Source: an uncultured Methylocystaceae bacterium
GTDB lineage: Bacteria > Pseudomonadota > Alphaproteobacteria > Rhizobiales > Beijerinckiaceae
Direction: 5' to 3'
Length of the DNA stretch: 64,000 bases
Assembly (NCBI GenBank): GCA_937870755.1
Contig: CALMZV010000145.1
Location: forward strand, 2,501 to 66,500
Part shown: positions 36,037-44,290 of the stretch, in pieces
How the letters are laid out: each line of letters opens with the position of its first letter
How positions within the stretch are numbered: position 1 is the first letter of the stretch
Translations under genes and position numbers: made by a program
The notes under the pieces: generated by a model
What the model was told of the DNA's origin: nothing
The model's input: only the letters and a program-made list of their open reading frames with translations
The model's database searches: none

Positions 36037-36495
36037 ATGAGCGCGGAAGACAGGATCGGTTCGCTCGGGCTCGCGCTGCCGGCGGCGGCGGCGCCGGCCG
36101 GCAACTACGTCGCCTCGGCGCGGGTCGGCGACATGCTCTATCTCTCGGGCATCGGGCCGCAGCGGCCGGACGGCGCCTATATGACGGGCGTGGTCGGCCA
36201 GGACCTCACCGTGGCGCAAGGCTACGAGGCGGCGCGGTTCTGCGGCCTCGTGCTGCTCGCTAACATGCGCGCCGCGCTCGGCTCGCTCGATCGGGTGGCG
36301 CGCGTCGTCAAGGTGTTCGGCATGGTGCGGTGCGCGCCGGGGTTCGGCGAGCAGCCGGAGGTGATCAACGGCTGCACCGATCTGTTCGTCGAGGTGTTCG
36401 GCGATGCTGGTCGGCCGGCGCGTTCGGCCGTCGGCATGATCGCGCTGCCGCGCGGCATCGCGGTCGAGATCGAGGCGATCGTGCAGGTCGCCTAG
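36037..36495 (+). CDS. RidA/YjgF-family protein
   Basis: The 152-residue protein has the Rid fold: GNYVASARVGDMLYLSGIGP at the start, ANMRAALGSLDRVARVVKVFGMV in the middle, and RPARSAVGMIALPRGIAVEIEAI at the end. The arginine in PARSAVG and the glutamate in VEIEAI correspond to active-site residues of imine/enamine deaminases. It may remove reactive enamine intermediates. Placed 4 bp after hisN it is surely cotranscribed, but no specific role in histidine synthesis is known. Confidence 0.88.
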   Translation: MSAEDRIGSLGLALPAAAAPAGNYVASARVGDMLYLSGIGPQRPDGAYMTGVVGQDLTVAQGYEAARFCGLVLLANMRAALGSLDRVARVVKVFGMVRCAPGFGEQPEVINGCTDLFVEVFGDAGRPARSAVGMIALPRGIAVEIEAIVQVA

Positions 36496-36505
36496 GCAGC
36501 CGCGC

Positions 36506-37867
36506 TCATGCGGGCGCGGCCAGGCCGACGAATTCCAGCGCCGCGCGCTGGGCCGCGGCCAGCGCGTCGAGGCGAAAATCGCCCAATGCGGCGTTGAACA
36601 TGTCGTGATAGTTCAGCTTCGCGTCGAGGTGCAGGAACACGCCGCCGAGCCCGATCGCCGCGCGATCCATGAACACGAATTCGCGCGGCACGGTGACAGG
36701 CCCCTTCTGTTTCAGCGCCTGATGCACGCGGAAGGCTTCCTTGCGCCCGTAGGCGCCGGGCGCCACGCCATCGGCGATGGTGCGCACGCGGTCCTCCAGG
36801 ATCGGCCCGTAGATGAAGCGCGCCCAGATGTTGAGCACGTCGATCACGTCCTTCTTCAGATTCGTGAAGCCCCAGCTCTCGTAGGCATGGACGATACGCG
36901 CCTCGTCGTTGCGTTTCAGCCCTTCGTAAAGATCGACGACGCCGCCGACGAATTTCGGAGGGAAGATGCGAATGCAACCGTAGTCGAGCAGGTTGATGCC
37001 CTCGCCTTCGCCGAACACCGAATAGTTGCCGAGATGGGGGTCGCCGTGGATGACGCCGTAGCGGCTGAACGGCAGCCACCAGGCTTTGAACATCGCCACG
37101 CCGATGCGGTCGCGCACTTCCTGCGGCGCGCCCTTGAATGACAGCAGCGGCTTGCCGTCGAGCCATTGCATGACGAGCAGCCGGTCGGTCGAAAGCTCCT
37201 CGCGCACCCGCGGCACGCGCACCGTCGGTTCGCCGTCCAGCATCAACGCATAGAGCGCGGCGTGTCTGGCCTCGCGGCGATAGTCCAGCTCCTCGCGCAC
37301 GCGTGCGCCGATCTCCTTGGCGATCTCGCGCGTGTCGATGACGGAGGCGAAGCGGCGATGCACGGCGAAGGCGATCTGCAATTGCGCGAGGTCGGCTTCG
37401 ACGGCCGATTTCATGTCTGGATATTGCAGCTTGCACGCAAGCTGCATGCCGTCGTGGGCGCGCGCGCGATGGACCTGGCCGAGCGATGCGGCGGCGGACG
37501 GCTTGAGATCGAAATCGGCGAAGACGGCGCGCCAGTCGGGGCCAAGCTCCGCGCGCATGCGGCGGGCGACGAAGGCCGCGCCCATCGGCGGCGCGTCGGC
37601 CTGCAACTTGCCCAGTTCCTCCGCATATTCGGGCGGCAGAAGATCGGGAATGGTCGCCATCAACTGGGCGACTTTCATCAGCGGGCCTTTCAAGCCGCCG
37701 AGCGCGCGCGCGAGCGCGGCCGCGTTCGAGGCGTCGCCGAGCGATCCGCCCGCGATCTTCTGGCCCGCCATGCGGGCGGCGACGCCCCCGATATTGGCGC
37801 CGACCCGCGCATAGCGCGCAGCCCTCGCCGAAAGCCTGTTGCGCTCTTCGTCCTTCATCGCAGCCAA
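36506..37867 (-). CDS. ABC1/AarF/UbiB-family kinase-like protein
   Basis: The 453-residue protein has the atypical-kinase signatures of this family: a KxGQ-like motif (LKGPLMKVAQLMAT, with alanine in the glycine position), the alanine-rich loop PSAAASLGQVHRA, HGDPHLGNYSVFG with the catalytic aspartate, and INLLDYGCIRIF. UbiB-type proteins support ubiquinone synthesis, but the family is broad. No ubiquinone genes flank it. It is convergent with the Rid gene, 10 bp apart. Confidence 0.87.
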   Translation of the reverse strand: MAAMKDEERNRLSARAARYARVGANIGGVAARMAGQKIAGGSLGDASNAAALARALGGLKGPLMKVAQLMATIPDLLPPEYAEELGKLQADAPPMGAAFVARRMRAELGPDWRAVFADFDLKPSAAASLGQVHRARAHDGMQLACKLQYPDMKSAVEADLAQLQIAFAVHRRFASVIDTREIAKEIGARVREELDYRREARHAALYALMLDGEPTVRVPRVREELSTDRLLVMQWLDGKPLLSFKGAPQEVRDRIGVAMFKAWWLPFSRYGVIHGDPHLGNYSVFGEGEGINLLDYGCIRIFPPKFVGGVVDLYEGLKRNDEARIVHAYESWGFTNLKKDVIDVLNIWARFIYGPILEDRVRTIADGVAPGAYGRKEAFRVHQALKQKGPVTVPREFVFMDRAAIGLGGVFLHLDAKLNYHDMFNAALGDFRLDALAAAQRAALEFVGLAAPA

Positions 37868-37971
37868 TGTCGGGGTTCCGGCGCCAAGATCAAGTGGGCT
37901 TGCGTTCGCGCCGGCGCCCCTTAGAGTCGCAGCGCGACGGCGAGCAAGAGCCGCACGGGGAGGAAACGGGA

Positions 37972-38985
37972 ATGGGCAAGCTGACGGCGGGCGCGCTGGC
38001 GCTTTCGTTTGTTGTGGCGGGCGCGGCGGCGCAGGCCCAGCCGGTCAAGCTGCGCGTGGCGGATTCGTTTCCCTCCGGCCACTACATCGGCGAGAAAATC
38101 ACCAAGGCGTGGATGGCGGAGGCGACCAAACTCTCCAACGGCGCGCTGACCTTCGAATACTACCCGGCCGAACAGCTCGGCAAGGCGAAAGACATGCTGT
38201 CGCTCACCTCCACCGGCGTGGTCGACATCGGTTATGTTGCGCCCTCCTTCACGACGGACAAGCTGCCGTTGTCGGTGGTGGCCGAACTGCCGCTCAATTT
38301 CTCCGAATCATGTCCCGGCACGCTGGCCTATTCGAAACTCGTCGCCGACGACGGCGTGCTCGCCAGACGCGAACTGGCGCCGCTCGGCGTGCGCGTGCTG
38401 TTTGCGCTGGTGCTGCCGCCCTACCAGGCGTTTCTCGGAAAGAAGACGATCGAGGGGCTGAAGACGTTCGAGGGGCTGAAAATCCGCACTTCCGGAGCGG
38501 CGAAGGAACTGGCGGTGCGCAAGATCGGCGCGACGCCGATCCAGATGGCGACGCCGGAGGTTTACGAGTCGCTGTCGCGCGGCACGATCGACGGCATGCT
38601 GTTCCCCTTCTCCTCGATCTATTCCTACGACCTGCAGGGACTGTTGAAATCGGCGACGGTGGGCGAGAATTTCGGCAGTTTCATCGTCTCCTACATGATC
38701 AGCGACCGCCGGTGGAAATCGCTGCCGGAGGACGCGCGCAAGGCGCTGACGGAAGCGAGCGCCAGGGCGACGCAGAGCGCCTGCAGAATCGCGCAGGAGA
38801 CCGAGACGGCGGATCGCGACCGGCTGAAGGCGCTGGGCGTGGCGCTGGTCGAACTGAACGCTGCCGACAAACAGAAGGTGCGCGGCGAAATGGCGACGGT
38901 GAGCGCCGAGTGGGCCGGCGCGCTCGACAAGCGCGGCAAGGCGGGGAGCGAAGTGCTGAAGGCGTTCGAGGCCGCGCTGAAATAA
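37972..38985 (+). CDS. dctP: TRAP transporter substrate-binding protein, DctP type
   Basis: The 337-residue periplasmic protein has a cleavable signal (MGKLTAGALALSFVVAGAAA) and the TRAP binding-protein core: VADSFPSGHYIGEKITKAWM, LSLTSTGVVDIGYVAPSF, FEGLKIRTSGAAKELAVRKIG, and the TPEVYESLSRGTIDGMLFP block. The conserved arginine in IRTSG binds a substrate carboxylate. It should capture an organic acid for the two membrane subunits downstream. GGGGAGG lies before the ATG. Confidence 0.92.
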   Translation: MGKLTAGALALSFVVAGAAAQAQPVKLRVADSFPSGHYIGEKITKAWMAEATKLSNGALTFEYYPAEQLGKAKDMLSLTSTGVVDIGYVAPSFTTDKLPLSVVAELPLNFSESCPGTLAYSKLVADDGVLARRELAPLGVRVLFALVLPPYQAFLGKKTIEGLKTFEGLKIRTSGAAKELAVRKIGATPIQMATPEVYESLSRGTIDGMLFPFSSIYSYDLQGLLKSATVGENFGSFIVSYMISDRRWKSLPEDARKALTEASARATQSACRIAQETETADRDRLKALGVALVELNAADKQKVRGEMATVSAEWAGALDKRGKAGSEVLKAFEAALK

Positions 38986-39032
38986 GCGCGGTCGCGCGGC
39001 GGCGCGCGCGACGGGAAGTCCGGGGGGACGGG

Positions 39033-39593
39033 ATGGCGGGGCTCTTGCGGCTCGTTTCGGGCGCGGAAAAAATCGCTGGCGCACTCGCGGCCGTCGCGCT
39101 TTTTCTCATCATGGCGATCGCCGCCGGCGACGTGGCGATGCGCTACGTCTTCAACAAGCCGTTCGCCTTCGCCTACGATTTCATCTCGCTCTATCTGATG
39201 GTTGCGCTGTTCTATCTCGCACTGTCAGGCGCGTTCGCCCATAACGCGCATGTCGCGGTCGACATTCTGCACAATTTCATGAGCCCGACGCTGCGACGCA
39301 TCTGCGAGACGCTCGTGTGCGGCGTGTCGGCCGCGCTGTTCGCGCTGATCGCCGCCGTCGGCCTGCAGCGCGCGGCGACGGCCTATGCGGCGGGCGACGC
39401 GATCGCCGGCGCAATCGACTGGCCGGCGTGGGCGTCGGTCGCCTTCGTCCCGCTCGGCGCCGGCCTTCTGTGCCTGCGGCTGACGCTGCATTTCGTCGGG
39501 CATCTTCTCAGCCTGTTCGCGCCCACGCCGCTGATTGACCTGCCGCCGGTCTCCGGTTCGACGGAAGCGATGGACCGGGAGATGGGCGAATGA
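39033..39593 (+). CDS. dctQ: TRAP transporter small permease, DctQ type
   Basis: The 186-residue protein has four transmembrane helices and DctQ landmarks: VAMRYVFNKPFAFAYDFISL after helix 1, and NAHVAVDIL after helix 2. It joins with the large permease to form the sodium-driven transport complex. The ATG at 39033 follows GGGGGGACGGG. Its stop overlaps the dctM start by 4 bp. Confidence 0.9.
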   Translation: MAGLLRLVSGAEKIAGALAAVALFLIMAIAAGDVAMRYVFNKPFAFAYDFISLYLMVALFYLALSGAFAHNAHVAVDILHNFMSPTLRRICETLVCGVSAALFALIAAVGLQRAATAYAAGDAIAGAIDWPAWASVAFVPLGAGLLCLRLTLHFVGHLLSLFAPTPLIDLPPVSGSTEAMDREMGE

Positions 39594-40873
39594 TCGCGGC
39601 GTTCGTTCTGATCGTTCTGTTCGCCCTGCTGGCCATCGGCGCCCCGGTCGGGTTCGCGATGGCGCTGGCAGGGTCGCTCGGCCTCTATCTCATCGGCGGC
39701 ATGGACATGATGCTGGGCGTGCTTCAGACCACGCCGCTGACAGCCGTCTCCTCCTACGAACTCATCACCATTCCGATGTTCCTGCTGATGGCGGAACTGG
39801 TGCTGATCTCGGGCGTCGCCGACGATCTGTTCCGCGCGGCCGCGGCGTGGCTCGGGCGCATTCCCGGCGGCCTCGGCATGGCGACGGCGATGGCGGGCGC
39901 CGGTTTCGGCGCCATCTGCGGCACGTCCACCGCCTCGGCCGCGACGTTGTCGTCGACCTCGCTGCCGGCGATGATCAAACAGGGCTACGAACCGAGGATG
40001 GCGGCGGGCGTCGTCGCCATTTCCGGCACGCTCGCCATGCTCATTCCGCCGTCCGTCGCGCTCGTCATCTACGGGCTGCTGGCGGAAGTGAATATCGGCA
40101 AGCTGCTCATCGGCGGCATCATTCCCGGTCTCATCGTGATGATGGCGATCATGTTAACGGTGCTGTTCCTGGTGTGGCGCGATCCCTCGCGCGCGCCGGC
40201 GACCAGGGCCGTGCCGCTGGTGGAGAAAGTGCGGCTATTGCGGCTGGTCGGGCCGATGCTCGTGCTGTTCGGCATCGTCACCACGGTCATCTACACGGGC
40301 ATCGCCACGCCGACGGAAGCATCCGCCATCGGCGCGCTGGGCGCGCTCGTCATGGCGGTCGTGCGCGGCCACGCCGGACCCGCTCAACTGGCGCACGCCT
40401 TCCAGCGGGCGGCCTATTCGAGCTGCATGATCGCGATGATCCTGCTGGGCGCGAGCATTTTCGGCTATTTCTTCACGCTCACGCAGTTGACGCAGGGTCT
40501 GGTCGCCTGGGTCGGCTCCCTCAACGTGTCGCCGTGGATCGTGATGGGATTGATCCTGATCGGCTACATCATTCTCGGCTCGTTCATGGACCAGATCGCC
40601 ATTCTGGTGCTGACGGTGCCGATCGTGCTGCCGCTTATCAAATCACTGGGTTTCGATCCGTTGTGGTTTGGCGTCATCAAGATCGTGACGGCGGAAGTCG
40701 GCATGATCACGCCGCCGATCGGGCTCAACTGCTTCATCGTCGCGCGCTATGCGCAGCGCCCCGTGATGGAAGTCTTCCACGGCGCCTTCCCGCATTTCAT
40801 CGCGCATCTGATCGTGATCGCGCTGTTCCTCGCGTTTCCGAGCCTCATTCTCTGGTTGCCAAACCGCATGTAG
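39590..40873 (+). CDS. dctM: TRAP transporter large permease, DctM type
   Basis: The 427-residue subunit has about twelve hydrophobic helices and the family pattern: GAPVGFAMALAGSLGLYLIG, ITIPMFLLMAELVLISGVADDLF, the GICGTSTASAATLSST-like segment, GTLAMLIPPSVALVIYG, and TPPIGLNCFIVARYAQRPVMEV at the end. It carries the ion-coupled transport step. Overlap with dctQ shows translational coupling. A metallophosphoesterase gene follows 41 bp later. Confidence 0.93.
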   Translation: MIAAFVLIVLFALLAIGAPVGFAMALAGSLGLYLIGGMDMMLGVLQTTPLTAVSSYELITIPMFLLMAELVLISGVADDLFRAAAAWLGRIPGGLGMATAMAGAGFGAICGTSTASAATLSSTSLPAMIKQGYEPRMAAGVVAISGTLAMLIPPSVALVIYGLLAEVNIGKLLIGGIIPGLIVMMAIMLTVLFLVWRDPSRAPATRAVPLVEKVRLLRLVGPMLVLFGIVTTVIYTGIATPTEASAIGALGALVMAVVRGHAGPAQLAHAFQRAAYSSCMIAMILLGASIFGYFFTLTQLTQGLVAWVGSLNVSPWIVMGLILIGYIILGSFMDQIAILVLTVPIVLPLIKSLGFDPLWFGVIKIVTAEVGMITPPIGLNCFIVARYAQRPVMEVFHGAFPHFIAHLIVIALFLAFPSLILWLPNRM

Positions 40874-40914
40874 CCGGTTGCGAAGACGCGCGCGCACGCG
40901 CAAACTTCGACGCC

Positions 40915-42705
40915 ATGCCGAACACCCCGCCCGTTTCGACCGAGGACCTCGCCCGCTATCCGGGAATGACGGGCTGGTTCCAGCCGACCCTGCTCGCCAA
41001 ACTGCTGTGGCGCGTGATCGTGTCGGAACTGTTCGGCCAATACGCCGACGGCCGGCTGATGGTGGCCGCGCTCGACACGGTGAAGGATGACGAACTCGTC
41101 AAACGCGCGCGCCAGTTCATGCCGGGCGTGGGCGATCCGAATGTGTGGACCTTCACGCCGGACGAGGACGGCGCGGTGTGGGTCGACTACGTCGCCGATC
41201 TCGCCGACGGATTCGATTCCACCTACGCCATCGCCTCGCTCATCGCGCAGGAGCGGCTGGAGATCGACGGGTTCGCGACGCGGCGCGGACAATTGCTGGC
41301 GATGGGCGGCGACGAGGTCTATCCGACCGCCACGCTCGAATCCTACCAGCGGAAATTGCGCGATCCTTATGGCTGGGCGTTTCCCGATCCCGATCCGGAT
41401 TCGCCCAAAGGGCCGCCGGTGTTCGCGCTGCCCGGCAACCACGACTGGTACGACGGGCTCGTGCAATTCATGGGCCTGTTCGCGCGCCGCCAGCAGCTGC
41501 ATCTGGGCGGCTGGCGCGCCTATCAGCATCGTTCGTATTTCGCGCTCCAGCTCACCGAAAGCTGGTGGATCTGGGGCGTGGACGCGCAGCTCGTCAACGC
41601 GGTCGACCAGTCGCAGAAGGATTATTTCGCCGCCGTCGCGCGCGCGATGCCCGAGGGCGCGCGCATCATCCTGTGCGGGCCGGAGCCGGGTTGGGTCTAT
41701 CCCGACAGGCAGGGCGCGAAAGCGTTCGCCGTGCTCGATTCCATCGCGCGGATCGCCGTCGAACGGCGCCCCGGCGTGACGATCCCGCTGGTGATCGCGG
41801 GCGATTCGCATCACTACAGCCGTTACGAGGGGCGCAGCGCCGACGGCGCGCACGCGACGCATTTCGTCACCTCCGGCGGCGGCGGCGCGTTCCTGCACGG
41901 CACGCATCATCTGCCGCGCGAGGTGGCGCTCGACGAAACGGGCGGCGCCGCGCGCTGGCTCGACGGCGCCATCCGGAAACTCACGCTCGGGCGCGATGGC
42001 GCGGCGCCGGGGCGCGAGGCGATTTACCCGTCGCGGACCGACAGCGTGCGCATGCTCGCCGGCGTCTTTCTGTTCACGCTGCTCAATCCCACGTTCGCGC
42101 TGATGCTCGGCGTCTTCTACTGGCTGGCGGGGTTGCTGACATGGCATGCGTGGCCGGACGCGCTGTATCTGACGCCGGCGATCTTCTTTCTCGGTTTCTG
42201 GGTCTATACGCGGCGGCAAGAAGGCGGCGGCCCGAAGATATTCGCGGTGTCGCTTGCGACCGCGCTCATCCATTCGGCCGCGTCGATCGGGCTGGCGATT
42301 CTGTTCGGGCTCGCCAACATGCATGTCCTCGACGCCACGGCCTGGCCGCGCCTTGCGTTCGTCCTGTTCGCGCTGGAGACGATCGTCATCGGCGGCGCGG
42401 TCGCGGCCGGATTGTTCGGGCTTTATCTCTACACGTCGTCGCGGTTTCTGGACATGAACCACAACGACGCGTTCACCTCCATGCGCCGCAACACGCATCG
42501 CAATTTCGTGCGCATCCGCATCAAGGGCGAGGAGGCGCACGTCTTCGCCATCGGCCTCGACCGCATTCCGCGCCGGCGGGAGTGGCGCATGAACGTCGCG
42601 CGGAGCGGAGCGCCCGCGCCGGCCTATGTCGCCGACCCGCCGCTCGCGCCGCACCTGATCGAGGCGCCGGTCGTCATCGGCGGAGACGGCGCGCGGAGCG
42701 TATGA
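40915..42705 (+). CDS. Metallophosphoesterase with C-terminal membrane region
   Basis: The 596-residue protein has the calcineurin-like motifs GGDEVYPTATLESY, FALPGNHDWYDG and VIAGDSHHYSRYEG in the first half. The usual first D-x-H/D-x-D motif is altered (VDYVADLADGFDS). The second half has four or so hydrophobic helices (from about MLAGVFLFTLLNPTFAL) and a soluble C-terminus. Such membrane-bound phosphoesterases occur widely but have no known substrate. It follows the TRAP genes closely and ends at a terminator, suggesting they form one unit. Confidence 0.82.
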   Translation: MPNTPPVSTEDLARYPGMTGWFQPTLLAKLLWRVIVSELFGQYADGRLMVAALDTVKDDELVKRARQFMPGVGDPNVWTFTPDEDGAVWVDYVADLADGFDSTYAIASLIAQERLEIDGFATRRGQLLAMGGDEVYPTATLESYQRKLRDPYGWAFPDPDPDSPKGPPVFALPGNHDWYDGLVQFMGLFARRQQLHLGGWRAYQHRSYFALQLTESWWIWGVDAQLVNAVDQSQKDYFAAVARAMPEGARIILCGPEPGWVYPDRQGAKAFAVLDSIARIAVERRPGVTIPLVIAGDSHHYSRYEGRSADGAHATHFVTSGGGGAFLHGTHHLPREVALDETGGAARWLDGAIRKLTLGRDGAAPGREAIYPSRTDSVRMLAGVFLFTLLNPTFALMLGVFYWLAGLLTWHAWPDALYLTPAIFFLGFWVYTRRQEGGGPKIFAVSLATALIHSAASIGLAILFGLANMHVLDATAWPRLAFVLFALETIVIGGAVAAGLFGLYLYTSSRFLDMNHNDAFTSMRRNTHRNFVRIRIKGEEAHVFAIGLDRIPRRREWRMNVARSGAPAPAYVADPPLAPHLIEAPVVIGGDGARSV

Positions 42706-42720
42706 GAAGGACCGTATGAG

Positions 42721-42752
42721 AAAAGGGGGAACGCGACGGCGCGTCCCCCCTT
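42721..42752. terminator. Bidirectional terminator after the metallophosphoesterase gene
   Basis: AAGGGGGAACGCG (42723-42735) pairs with CGCGTCCCCCCTT (42740-42752) with one internal mismatch region. Four A residues precede it and TT ends it, so it may stop transcripts from both sides; the LivK-type gene ends convergent at 42780. Confidence 0.65.
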
Positions 42753-42779
42753 CGGCATTGCGACAGATGCGGCGCGGCC

Positions 42780-43994
42780 TCAATCGACCGTGATTGCGCC
42801 GATCGGCTCCCAGTCGTCGCCGGTGAAGCGCTGCACCTGCAGGCGCCGGAACGGCACGTAGTTGTCCGGGCTCGTATTGTAGGTGGTGCCGGGCAGCAGC
42901 GACGGCGCGGCGAGCCCTTTCAGGTTCGTCGCCTGTTTCAGGAGGTTCTCGCGCGTCAGTTCGTCGCCGCACGCCTCGATGATCTTGCCCATCGCGTAGG
43001 CGAACGAATAGACGGCGAAGCCGATCTCGTTGGTCGGGTCTTCGTTGGGCAGGTATTTCTTCATGAACGCCTTGTAGGCGAGCACGTCCGGGTCGTTGGC
43101 CCAGCGCGGGCTCGACACCTGCTTGTAGGGCGTGGCTGCGACGATGCCTTTCACGCTGTCGAGGCCGGCCGCTTCGAGAAACATGCGGCCGACCGAGGGG
43201 CTGACCACCAGTTGCAGCGGCTTCCAGCCGAGTTCGTGCGCCTTGCGGAAGGCCTGCGAGGCCGCCTTGCCAAGGCTGACGTTGAAGAACACGTCGGCGC
43301 CTGAAGCCCTCAACTGCGTGAGCTGCGAATCGAGCGTGGGGTCGGTGAGTTCGTAGGTCACCTCCTTCACGATCATCGAGGCCGCCTTGTCGCCGAGCGC
43401 CTTCTTGAAGCCGGAAACATAGTCGCGACCGAAATCGTCGTTCTGCATCAGAATGGCGATCTTGGCGTCGGGCTTCACCGACAGAAGATATTTCGCCAGC
43501 ACCTCGCCCTCGGTGCCATAGAGGTGGAAGGCGGGCGTCGACCACGGATAGACCTTCGGCTGGTTCCACTTGTTCGCGCCGGTCGACAGCAGCAGATGCG
43601 GCACGCCCTTCTGGTTGGCGTATTTCTGCACGGCCGATTGCGCGGCGGTGCCGCTCGATCCGAACAGGGCGAACACGCCTTCGTCCTCGACCAGCTTGCG
43701 CGTCTGTTCGACGGTCTTGGGCGGGGAGAAGGCGTCGTCGAGCGATATGAGCCGGATCTTGCGGCCGTTGATGCCGCCCTTCTCCTCGTTGAGCATGGTG
43801 AAATAGGCGACTTCGGTGCGGCCCTGAATGCCGTGCGCCGACAGCGGCCCGCTGTAGGGCATGGTCTGGCCGATCTTGATTTCCGTATCGGTGACGCCGG
43901 GCCCGTATTTCTTCTGCGCGAGCGCCGTTCCGGCGATCATGAGGCCGGCCGCGAGCGCGCCGAGGCGCGCGGCCTGAACGAATGTCCTTTTCAT
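42780..43994 (-). CDS. LivK-type ABC transporter substrate-binding protein
   Basis: The 404-residue protein has a signal peptide (MKRTFVQAARLGALAAGLMIAGTALA) and a type I periplasmic-binding fold: ITDTEIKIGQTMPYSGPLSAHG-like start (VTDTEIKIGQTMPYSG), EEKGGINGRKIRLISLDD, FALFGSSGTAAQSAVQKYAN and ILMQNDDFGRDYVSGFKKAL. It would bind branched-chain amino acids, amides or aromatic acids for a LivHMGF-type importer, but no permease or ATPase genes are adjacent. Its divergent neighbour is an acyl-CoA ligase, which hints at an aromatic or organic acid ligand. Confidence 0.88.
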   Translation of the reverse strand: MKRTFVQAARLGALAAGLMIAGTALAQKKYGPGVTDTEIKIGQTMPYSGPLSAHGIQGRTEVAYFTMLNEEKGGINGRKIRLISLDDAFSPPKTVEQTRKLVEDEGVFALFGSSGTAAQSAVQKYANQKGVPHLLLSTGANKWNQPKVYPWSTPAFHLYGTEGEVLAKYLLSVKPDAKIAILMQNDDFGRDYVSGFKKALGDKAASMIVKEVTYELTDPTLDSQLTQLRASGADVFFNVSLGKAASQAFRKAHELGWKPLQLVVSPSVGRMFLEAAGLDSVKGIVAATPYKQVSSPRWANDPDVLAYKAFMKKYLPNEDPTNEIGFAVYSFAYAMGKIIEACGDELTRENLLKQATNLKGLAAPSLLPGTTYNTSPDNYVPFRRLQVQRFTGDDWEPIGAITVD

Positions 43995-44290
43995 GGTGTT
44001 TCCTGCGTTTCTTCCCTGCGCGGTTGCGCATGTTTGTCGTTGCGCACGCCAACCGACGGGACGGGGCCGCGTCGCCCGGCACGCGCTGTGATATCCGCGA
44101 CCTCCCTACGCGGCGGGCTTTTTCCAGCCCTTGTCGCCGCTCGCGGCGCGCCGCCCTTTTCTTTCCGGAACGACGCAGGGCGCAGTCTGGTCCGGGATCG
44201 GACGGTCGTCAAACCCCGCGCTTGACAGGCGCGCGGCGGGGCATTTCAACCGGACGAACCGCATCAGACGGACCAACGGAAGGGGAGTCC
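43995..44290. other. Divergent intergenic region, no gene seen
   Basis: This 296-bp gap lies between the start codons of the LivK-type gene (minus) and the acyl-CoA ligase (plus). It must contain both promoters. I see no convincing gene, repeat or RNA in it; AGGGGAG at 44280-44286 is the ligase ribosome site. Confidence 0.5.

Noticed and set aside
40747-44082. 1111-residue minus-strand frame opposite the metallophosphoesterase
   Set aside because: It joins the antisense of one gene to an out-of-frame reading of the LivK-type gene, crosses a terminator and has no domains.
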